Assembly (NCBI GenBank): GCA_946546075.1
Contig: CAMNNV010000031.1
Span: 1 to 10,156, forward strand
From: an uncultured Bacillota bacterium
Lineage (GTDB): Bacteria > Bacillota > Clostridia > Peptostreptococcales > Anaerovoracaceae
Direction: 5' to 3'
DNA: 10,156 nt
The position numbers were made by a program, and so were the translations under genes. The notes under the pieces were generated by a model. The model worked only from the letters and a program-made list of their open reading frames with translations, was not told the DNA's origin and did no database searches. Positions 1-5,880 of this stretch are shown here, one piece after another (the first letter of the stretch is position 1; the number at the start of each line of letters is the position of its first letter).

Positions 1-1
1 T

Positions 2-1354
2 GGGAATCTCTGTGAGAAAGAAAAAGGCGTTGTTCTCGAGCAAAAGGTGTACGTGCGGACCCCGGTGACCCTTTGCAAAGAAGTGAAGGGTGTCAAGATC
101 GCGGGATTCGCCCCAAAGGGTGCGGTCCTCGAGGTCCTGGGGTTCGATGAGGTCAGAGATGACGGAGTAGTAGGCAAGTACCACGTCAGATACGGCAAGA
201 GAGAAGGCTGGGCCGGCGGCAGTTATCTCGTGATGTCGCAGAAGGAAGCAGACAAAAAGTGCAACGAGAAGGGCGCTTATGATATGGCGAAGAAGGCGAA
301 GTTTCATATGGAACTTCACGGGGGCAAGGCCACGAACCTGGACTACTTCCCGAAGGAGAAGCCGGAGCTTTCCGGCAACGAATTGTGCAGGGACGCCAGG
401 GCCATGTACCTCAATGCCGGGGCTCTCATGAAGGACAAGTACTTCAAGCTGGCGCAGAAGAGCGGGGCCAATGCAGTGGTGATCAACATAGACGGTGGAA
501 CTCCGGCTTACAAGTCACCGGTGATCAAGGCATATTCCCCTACGGCTTACAAGCACGCCAGGTACAGCCTGGAGAAGTATCAGAAGGCGGTCCGGAAGTA
601 TCAGGACGCCGGGTTCTATACGGTTGGGCGTATCGTCTGCTTCAACGACGAGGCATATGCTAAGGATCATCCGGATGAATGCATCAGGACCGGGGGTAGC
701 AGGACATCCTGGGTCAGCGCCTACAGCAGGAAATGCTGGGAGTATAAGGTGGCTCTGGCAGTGGAGGCAGTAGAGACGATGGGATTCGACGAGATCCAGT
801 ACGACTACGTGAGATTCCCGGAGCGGGCGTACCAGATGTCCACTTCTGCAGGTACGGATTTCAGGAATACATATAAGGAAGAGAAAGCTCAGGCCATCCA
901 GAATTTCTGTATGTATGCGGCCGATCGGATCCATGAAGCGGGAGCATATCTTTCTGTGGACGTTTTCGGGGAATGCTCCAACGGGTATGTCAGTGCCTAT
1001 GGGCAGTATTGGCCGGCCATATCTAATGTAGTAGATGTGATCAGCAGCATGCCGTACACGGATCATCAGGGGGAAGCAGATACCTGGACACATCCATATG
1101 ACATTATGCACAGTTGGGCGAAGAAATCTGCCGACATGCAGAAGCATATCCCGACCCCGGCTGTAGCGAGGACCTGGGTGACGGGATACGATACGCCGCA
1201 CTGGGCACCGTCGGTGGATTACGACTACGGCAAGCTGAAGGATCAGGTAAGAGCCCTGAAGGACGCTGGTCTCGATGGGGGATTCATCCCGTGGAACAGC
1301 TCTTCCAGCTACAATAAATATAAGGAATACTCGAAAATCTGGTCCTATAAATAA
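2..1354 (+). CDS. Putative glycoside hydrolase (DUF4015-type) with N-terminal SH3-like domain, 5' partial
   Basis: The reading frame is open from position 2 to the TAA at 1352-1354, with no stop before the window edge. The gene is therefore read as cut at its 5' end; the GTG at 47 is an in-frame codon and has no convincing ribosome site. Numbering from the codon at position 2, residues about 15-80 look like a small SH3-type beta domain (alternating hydrophobics, then REGWAGGSYLV). Residues about 105-449 match the DUF4015 putative glycosyl hydrolase family, a TIM-barrel fold: VVINIDGG near 159-166, FYTVGRIVCFND near 205-216, the hallmark GFDEIQYDYVRFPE near 261-274, then SVDVFGE near 318-324. 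The acidic residues in these strands are the likely catalytic or binding residues. Family members are usually secreted or wall-associated; the signal peptide would lie outside the window. The substrate is unknown. It appears unrelated to the downstream operon and ends upstream of a terminator. Confidence 0.85.
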   Translation, partial: GNLCEKEKGVVLEQKVYVRTPVTLCKEVKGVKIAGFAPKGAVLEVLGFDEVRDDGVVGKYHVRYGKREGWAGGSYLVMSQKEADKKCNEKGAYDMAKKAKFHMELHGGKATNLDYFPKEKPELSGNELCRDARAMYLNAGALMKDKYFKLAQKSGANAVVINIDGGTPAYKSPVIKAYSPTAYKHARYSLEKYQKAVRKYQDAGFYTVGRIVCFNDEAYAKDHPDECIRTGGSRTSWVSAYSRKCWEYKVALAVEAVETMGFDEIQYDYVRFPERAYQMSTSAGTDFRNTYKEEKAQAIQNFCMYAADRIHEAGAYLSVDVFGECSNGYVSAYGQYWPAISNVVDVISSMPYTDHQGEADTWTHPYDIMHSWAKKSADMQKHIPTPAVARTWVTGYDTPHWAPSVDYDYGKLKDQVRALKDAGLDGGFIPWNSSSSYNKYKEYSKIWSYK

Positions 1355-1380
1355 TTTTTTCAGAAGGTACAGGACCGGCT

Positions 1381-1460
1381 GAGTCGAAAGCAACTCGTGA
1401 GTTGAAAACGACTCGTGAGCAGTGGGGAAAAACGTGCATTTGCGAGTTGAAAACGACTCG
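1381..1460. repeat. Three copies of a 16-bp dyad repeat, candidate enhancer (UAS) for the sigma-54 activator
   Basis: Copies lie at 1381-1396 (GAGTCGAAAGCAACTC), 1399-1414 and 1444-1459 (both GAGTTGAAAACGACTC). Each is an imperfect inverted repeat GAGT-N8-ACTC; copies 2 and 3 share all 16 bases, and copy 3 is flanked C...G to extend the dyad. Centre-to-centre spacings are 18 and 45 bp, so copies 1 and 3 are 63 bp apart, close to six helical turns. They sit about 90-170 bp upstream of the start site predicted from the -24/-12 element, the usual range for upstream activating sequences of sigma-54 enhancer-binding proteins, and such an activator is encoded at 5881-7248. Binding by that protein is inference. 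As RNA each copy could also fold into a 6-bp hairpin in the 3' untranslated region of the upstream gene. Confidence 0.7.
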
Positions 1461-1489
1461 GAGAAAAGCAGCATATTTTGCATGAATTT

Positions 1490-1519
1490 AAAGAACGTTG
1501 AAATTTCAACGTTCTTTTT
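1490..1519 (+). terminator. Intrinsic terminator: 28-bp perfect palindrome plus T-run
   Basis: Positions 1490-1517 are perfectly self-complementary (AAAGAACGTTGAAA and its reverse complement), and the T-run continues to 1519. The RNA would form a stem of about 11 bp with an AAAUUU loop and a U-tract. It lies 135 bp after the stop of the upstream gene and immediately before the sigma-54 promoter, so it probably ends transcription of the hydrolase-like gene and insulates the next operon. Because it is symmetric it could also act as a protein-binding dyad. Confidence 0.75.
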
Positions 1520-1522
1520 AGT

Positions 1523-1538
1523 TGGCACGGAACTTGTA
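1523..1538 (+). promoter_or_regulatory. Sigma-54 (RpoN) -24/-12 promoter for the CoA-transferase/transporter operon
   Basis: TGGCACGGAACTTGTA matches the sigma-54 consensus TGGCACG-N4-TTGCW at all fixed positions but one. GG at 1524-1525 and GT at 1536-1537 are separated by exactly 10 bp. The only departure is T for C in the -12 GC element. Transcription is predicted to start near 1548, leaving a leader of about 50 nt before the ATG at 1600. A sigma-54 activator gene in the same cluster and upstream dyad repeats support the call. Confidence 0.87.
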
Positions 1539-1599
1539 ATAGTAAAGGGCAGGTACCGAAAAATAAAAATTACTTTTGAAACGGAGAAAGGAAGAAGTT

Positions 1600-2796
1600 A
1601 TGAAAATACTTGAAGGAATCAAAGTCGTTGACTTCACACAGGCTCATGCAGGCAGTTTATGCACAATGATCCTTGCCGATCACGGTGCAGAGGTAATCAA
1701 GATCGAAAGACCGGGAGTCGGCGATCTTGCTAGGTATTGGGGACCTTTTAAGAATGATTACAGCGGCTACTACGCATTCCTGAACAGAGGAAAGAAGAGC
1801 ATCAGTGTTAACGGCGGAACGGAAGAAGGAAAAGCGATCCTGCTCGACCTGATCAAAGATGCTGATATCGTTTGTGAAAACTTCAAATACGGAAGCATGG
1901 AGAGAATGGGACTCGGATACGACGTACTCAAGGAAGTCAATCCTGAACTGATCTACGCTTCCCTCAACGGATACGGTCAGACTGGTCCTCTGAAGGAACA
2001 GGTTGGTCTGGATCTGCAGCTGCAGGCAGGCTCCGGTCTCATGGACAGAACAGGATTCCCTGATGGACATCCTACAAAGGGCGGCCCTGCAATGGGAGAC
2101 CACCTCAGCGGAACGTATATGGCAAATGCTATCATGCTGGCTCTCATCGAGAAGCAGAAGACAGGCAAAGGCCAGAAGATCGATATAGCTATCTACGATG
2201 CACTTTACTCAGTGCTGGAAGGAAACCCTATCACAGTTTCCATGACAGGAACGATCGGTGACAGAATGGGTAACTCAGACCCTACAGCAGCACCTTACGA
2301 TACATTCGAAACGAACGACGGTTACGTAGCAGTTGGCGTTTCAACGGATAAGCAGTGGTTCGCATTCTGCGAAGCTCTTGGCTGGGACGATCTGAAGAAC
2401 GATGAAAGATACTTCGACAACGGCGACAGAGTAAGACTTTACTACGAGGGCCTCAGAGACGAGATCGAATCAAGGACAAAGAAGATGTCCAAGTTCGACG
2501 TAGAGGCAAAACTGAACGAGGCACACGTTTCAACCGGTGCTGTCTACACAGTTGTAGAGGCTATGGCAACAGATCAGGTCAAAGAAAGAGAAATGCTGGT
2601 GAACGTATATGACGAGGGTATCGGCGAAGAAATCGGCATCCCTGGAACGATCATCAAGTTCAGTGAGACCCCGGGCGGCATCGAATGCGGTGCACCACTC
2701 ATGGGTAAGCACACAGCAGAATACCTTTCCGCTCTCGGATATACAGAAGAGCAGATGGCAGAGCTGGCAGAGAAGAACGTAATTCAGATGGCATAG
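1600..2796 (+). CDS. CaiB/BaiF family III CoA-transferase, first of a tandem pair
   Basis: This 398-residue protein has the family III (formyl-CoA transferase/CaiB/BaiF) layout. The N-terminal Rossmann part starts LEGIKVVDFTQ, followed by LADHGAEVIKIE near 25-36, NRGKKSI near 62-68 and YGQTGP near 125-130. The segment KGGPAMGDHLSG carries the expected catalytic aspartate at D167, which in this family forms a mixed anhydride and then an aspartyl-CoA thioester. C-terminal features include NSDPTAAPYDTFETNDGYVAVG and a final PLMGKHTAEYLSALGY segment. Its length is normal for the family. The start at 1600 is preferred over an in-frame ATG at 1576 because it has AAGGAAG at 1588-1594 and begins at the family's conserved N-terminus. 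It would transfer CoA between an acyl-CoA and a carboxylic acid in the cytoplasm. It is the first gene after the sigma-54 promoter, with an 18-bp gap to its paralogue. The acid substrate cannot be read from the sequence. Confidence 0.93.
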   Translation: MKILEGIKVVDFTQAHAGSLCTMILADHGAEVIKIERPGVGDLARYWGPFKNDYSGYYAFLNRGKKSISVNGGTEEGKAILLDLIKDADIVCENFKYGSMERMGLGYDVLKEVNPELIYASLNGYGQTGPLKEQVGLDLQLQAGSGLMDRTGFPDGHPTKGGPAMGDHLSGTYMANAIMLALIEKQKTGKGQKIDIAIYDALYSVLEGNPITVSMTGTIGDRMGNSDPTAAPYDTFETNDGYVAVGVSTDKQWFAFCEALGWDDLKNDERYFDNGDRVRLYYEGLRDEIESRTKKMSKFDVEAKLNEAHVSTGAVYTVVEAMATDQVKEREMLVNVYDEGIGEEIGIPGTIIKFSETPGGIECGAPLMGKHTAEYLSALGYTEEQMAELAEKNVIQMA

Positions 2797-2814
2797 TGAT
2801 ACAGGAGGTTTGAA

Positions 2815-4005
2815 ATGAAAGTATTAGAAGGCGTAACAGTAATAGATTTTACTCAGGCATACAGCGGACCGTTCTGCACCATGCAGCTTGCAGACTTTGG
2901 TGCAAGAGTCATCAAGATCGAAAGAAATAAATACGGCGACCAGTCAAGATTCTGGGCACCGATCAATGAAGCTGGCGAAAGCGGCTACTATGCAGCATTC
3001 AACAGAGGTAAAGAAGGTATCACTCTGAACATCGGAACTCCGGAAGGCCTTGAGATCGCTAAGAAGCTCATCGCTAAGGCTGACATCATGCTGGAGAACT
3101 TCAGCGTAGGCTCCATGGAAAAGAAGGGCCTGGGCTACGAAGAAGTCAAGAAGATCAACCCGGAGATCATCTACGGATCCATTTCAGGATATGGCCAGAA
3201 CACAACATGGAGAAAGCTTCCTGCATACGATAATGTTATCCAGGCTCAGACAGGCCTCATGGAAATGACAGGCGATGCAGACGGCGTTCCAACGAAGGTC
3301 GGCGTTTCCGTAGGCGACAACTACACAGGCCTCGAGATGTCACTGGCAGTGACCATGGCTTACTACAACAAGCTGAAAACCGGCAAAGGACAGTACATCG
3401 ACATCGCAATGTATGATACGCTCTTTGGTATCATGGAGAGCCCGATCCTGACATACGAACTGGAGGGCGAAGAGATCACAAGATGCGGCAACACTGACCC
3501 GACGCTCTTCCCATATGACGTATATCCTTGCAAAGACGGTTACTTCTCACCTGGCGTAGCAGCAGGCTCCAAGAAAGAATGGACAGCATTCTGCAATGCG
3601 ATCGGAATGCCAGAACTTCTGGAGAACGAGAGATGGATGTCCAACGACAACCGTATCGAAGATTACGACGAGCTTACTGCAAAGGTACTGCCGTTCTTCG
3701 CAGACAAGACGAAGGCTGAGCTCAAAGAAATCTTCAACGAGTACAAGATCCCGAATGCTCCGGTAAATACGATTCCTGAACTTCTGGAAGATCCTCAGCT
3801 CGAAGCAAGAGAAATGCTCATCGAGATGGATGATCCGGCAGTAGGTAAGTACAAGGCAACAGGTAACCCGATGAAGCTGAGCCTGACTCCGGCTGTCATC
3901 GACACCCCGGCACCGCTTTTGGGACAGCATACGGATGCTGTATTGGCTGAACTGGGATATGCTGAAGACCAGATCGCAGCATTCCACGAGAACGGGGTCG
4001 TATAG
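2815..4005 (+). CDS. CaiB/BaiF family III CoA-transferase, second of a tandem pair
   Basis: This 396-residue family III CoA-transferase resembles the gene just upstream; the first 65 residues agree at more than half of positions by eye (LEG.V/KV.DFTQA, IKIER, SGYYA..NRGK). The catalytic aspartate is D168 in VGVSVGDNYTG. Other family segments are NFSVGSMEKKGLGY near 95-108, SISGYGQ near 122-128, NTDPTLFPYDVYPCKDGYFSPG in the middle and PAPLLGQHTDAVLAELGY near the C-terminus. AGGAGG at 2803-2808 precedes the ATG by 6 nt. Both paralogues keep the catalytic Asp, so neither looks degenerate. They may act on different acids, or form a heteromer; two-subunit family III enzymes such as BbsEF and SmtAB are known. 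Translation is probably coupled to the gene upstream through the short gap. Substrate is unassigned. Confidence 0.93.
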   Translation: MKVLEGVTVIDFTQAYSGPFCTMQLADFGARVIKIERNKYGDQSRFWAPINEAGESGYYAAFNRGKEGITLNIGTPEGLEIAKKLIAKADIMLENFSVGSMEKKGLGYEEVKKINPEIIYGSISGYGQNTTWRKLPAYDNVIQAQTGLMEMTGDADGVPTKVGVSVGDNYTGLEMSLAVTMAYYNKLKTGKGQYIDIAMYDTLFGIMESPILTYELEGEEITRCGNTDPTLFPYDVYPCKDGYFSPGVAAGSKKEWTAFCNAIGMPELLENERWMSNDNRIEDYDELTAKVLPFFADKTKAELKEIFNEYKIPNAPVNTIPELLEDPQLEAREMLIEMDDPAVGKYKATGNPMKLSLTPAVIDTPAPLLGQHTDAVLAELGYAEDQIAAFHENGVV

Positions 4006-4017
4006 CAGACCACTTGA

Positions 4018-4044
4018 AGGGAGAGTCCTCTCCGGGCTCTCCCT
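4018..4044 (+). other. Strong intercistronic hairpin without U-tract
   Basis: AGGGAGAGTCC at 4018-4028 pairs with GGGCTCTCCCT at 4034-4044 across a 5-base loop, giving an 11-bp stem with one G-U wobble. No T-run follows; the next bases are CGAGTATGAG. It sits in the 92-bp gap between the second CoA-transferase and the transporter. It could be a weak attenuator or an RNA processing/stability element that sets the ratio of enzyme to transporter message. No separate promoter for the transporter was recognised in this gap. Confidence 0.55.
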
Positions 4045-4097
4045 CGAGTATGAGTATCCTTTTGGTATCATGTGTTTTTTAAAGGAGAAGGAATATT

Positions 4098-5726
4098 ATG
4101 TTTAAAAAAGCCAATGAACAATACGAAGTCATCTTGATGGCGCTGAGTATCGTCATCATCGGTGTCCTCGTTGCTCTCATCGCGATGAATCCAGAACAGA
4201 GCATCGTGATCGGAGGCAAGGTCATGTATGTTCTGACCCACACCTTCGGATCCATCACTCAGTTCATCGCCTTCGGTATCCTCATCTTCCTCATTGCTCT
4301 GGCTATGACCAAGTACGGCAATATCCGCTTCGGTAATGAGAAGCCACAGTTCAAGACAAAGAGCTGGGTCGCCATGATGTTCTTCACAGGACTGGGCGCA
4401 GGTACGGTTTACTGGGCATTCCTGGAGTGGGGATATCACTACACTGCAGCACCGCAACTGGAAGGAGCTGCTGTTACCGGAGACTATGCATATGAACTTT
4501 CAACAGCGTATGTCTTCTACGACTGGGGTCCGATCGCATGGGCAATGTTCTGCATCTTCGTGCTCCCATTCGCTTATCACTACCACATCAAGAAGGACGG
4601 AGAATTGAGACTGTCCGCTCTTTGTAAGTACACTCTGGGCGAAAAGGCGGCCAATGGCTGGATCGGTTCCGTTGTCAACTTCCTGTTCGTCTTCGCTGCT
4701 GTCGGCTCCATCTGCATCTCCGCAGGTACTTCCGCCAGCACCATCGCAGAAGCGATCGCAGATCTGTTCCACATCAATGCCACCTTCGGCCTGATGGTCG
4801 GCATCCTGATCGGTACGGCCCTCATCTACTCTGTCAGTTCTTTGGTAGGTATCGAAAAAGGTATGCGTAAGATCAGTGACTGGAACGTCTACTTCTGCTT
4901 CGCACTGCTCATCTTCATCCTGATCGCCGGTCACACCCAGTTCATCATCGACGGTGTCGTCAACGGCCTGGGTATCCTGGGATCCGAGTTCACCAGAATG
5001 ACGCTGTTCACGGACCCTGCAGCACAGACTAGCTATCCTCAGGATTGGACAGTATTCTACATCGTTTACTGGCTGGTATTCGGACCATTCACCGGACTGT
5101 TCGTAGCGAAGATCTCCAAGGGCAGGACCATTCGTGAGATCGTCCTGAACATGCTGGTAACAGGAAGTGCCGGATGTATCGTCTTCTTCGGAATCGTAAC
5201 TGGATTCCAGCAGGGCCTCCGTATGGACGGACTCCTCGATGTACCGCAGATGCTCATCGATGGACAGGGACCTCAGATCGCGACAGCTACATTGAACGCA
5301 TTGCCATTCAGTAAGTTCGCTATCATCCTGTACCTGGTCGTCATCATCCTGTTCCTGGCAACGACTCTGGATGCGACAAGTTTCACTCTGTCCTCCACGA
5401 TCACCAGAAACCTGGGTGTCGACAAAGAACCGGGCAAGCTGATGAAGGGCGCATGGTGCCTGATCCTGGTCGCACTGCCGATCGTCATCTCCTACATCGG
5501 AACAGACATCGGAACACTGAAGGCCGTCGTACTTGCAACAGGATTGCCACTGATCATCATCATGTTCATTATCAACCACGGATTCCTCAAGAATATGTTT
5601 GAAGACTTCGGCGGAATGACAAAGGAAGAGATCGTCGCAGCCTGCGCGATTGTTGAGGAAGAAGAAGTACCTGAGCTGGATGAGCCGGGACCTGAAGAGG
5701 GCACGGCATCAGAAGGCCTGGAATAA
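4098..5726 (+). CDS. BCCT-family (betaine/carnitine/choline-type) transporter
   Basis: This 542-residue integral membrane protein has about 12 hydrophobic segments and the landmarks of the BCCT family. They are a glycine-rich helix GLGAGTVYWAFLEWGYHY near 98-115, a conserved W-T-V-F-Y helix near 317-331, the cytoplasmic loop AKISKGRTIREIV near 337-349, and TTLDATSFTLSS near 422-433. The ATG at 4098 has AAGGAG at 4082-4087 and AAGGA at 4088-4092. By analogy with CaiT numbering (from memory), W316 is kept as W317 and W324 as W325, but the CaiT W321 and W323 positions are Ile and Tyr, so the aromatic substrate box differs from carnitine carriers. The C-terminal tail from about 520 is very acidic. 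It probably imports a betaine-like substrate for the CoA-transferases upstream. Ion coupling (Na+, H+ or antiport) cannot be decided from sequence. Confidence 0.93.
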   Translation: MFKKANEQYEVILMALSIVIIGVLVALIAMNPEQSIVIGGKVMYVLTHTFGSITQFIAFGILIFLIALAMTKYGNIRFGNEKPQFKTKSWVAMMFFTGLGAGTVYWAFLEWGYHYTAAPQLEGAAVTGDYAYELSTAYVFYDWGPIAWAMFCIFVLPFAYHYHIKKDGELRLSALCKYTLGEKAANGWIGSVVNFLFVFAAVGSICISAGTSASTIAEAIADLFHINATFGLMVGILIGTALIYSVSSLVGIEKGMRKISDWNVYFCFALLIFILIAGHTQFIIDGVVNGLGILGSEFTRMTLFTDPAAQTSYPQDWTVFYIVYWLVFGPFTGLFVAKISKGRTIREIVLNMLVTGSAGCIVFFGIVTGFQQGLRMDGLLDVPQMLIDGQGPQIATATLNALPFSKFAIILYLVVIILFLATTLDATSFTLSSTITRNLGVDKEPGKLMKGAWCLILVALPIVISYIGTDIGTLKAVVLATGLPLIIIMFIINHGFLKNMFEDFGGMTKEEIVAACAIVEEEEVPELDEPGPEEGTASEGLE

Positions 5727-5761
5727 TACAACGGTACCTTCAACATAATGTTAATACCAAC

Positions 5762-5801
5762 CCGAAAGGCGGCGCATTATGCGCCGTCTATTCGGCTGTT
5801 T
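5762..5801 (+). terminator. Probable intrinsic terminator after the transporter gene
   Basis: A hairpin spans 5762-5795. An inner 11-bp stem (5767-5777 with 5779-5789, very GC-rich, tiny loop at 5778) is extended by CCGAA pairing with TTCGG around a single bulged A at 5790. A short, imperfect T-rich stretch (CTGTTTC) follows. It lies 36 bp past the transporter stop and ahead of the regulator's own promoter, so it most likely ends the sigma-54 operon transcript. The weak T-run may allow some read-through. Confidence 0.65.
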
Positions 5802-5810
5802 CAGAGGGTG

Positions 5811-5840
5811 TTGCAGGTCATTAAACAAATATTCTATAAT
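5811..5840 (+). promoter_or_regulatory. Sigma-70-type promoter for the activator gene
   Basis: TTGCAG at 5811-5816 and TATAAT at 5835-5840 are separated by 18 bp; the -10 box is perfect and the -35 box matches at four of six positions (TTGaca). Transcription would start near 5847, about 34 nt before the ATG at 5881. This would let the activator be made independently of the operon it is thought to control. Confidence 0.78.
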
Positions 5841-5880
5841 AACTCTACAGAGACCCTTTGCGAACAAAAGGAGAGCTGAC

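Noticed and set aside
1381..1460. Reading the three repeats as a CRISPR array
   Set aside because: Only three 16-bp copies with spacings of 2 and 29 bp, a partial dyad in each, and no cas genes nearby.
515..1528. 337-codon open frame on the minus strand
   Set aside because: It is antisense to the hydrolase-like gene, whose + strand translation matches a known family; the minus product has no recognisable domain and crosses the repeat region.
4500..5579. 359-codon open frame on the minus strand
   Set aside because: It is antisense to the BCCT transporter; the product is an Asp/Gln/Glu-rich low-complexity string that mirrors the hydrophobic codons of the opposite strand, with no ribosome site seen.
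1600..5726. Naming the operon caiB/caiT (carnitine)
   Set aside because: No crotonobetainyl-CoA reductase or hydratase is present, the transporter's aromatic box differs from CaiT, and CoA-transferase specificity cannot be read by eye.
5779..5880. Upstream in-frame start for the activator (34 extra residues)
   Set aside because: It begins inside the terminator hairpin, upstream of the predicted promoter, and has no ribosome site; 5881 has a good one.
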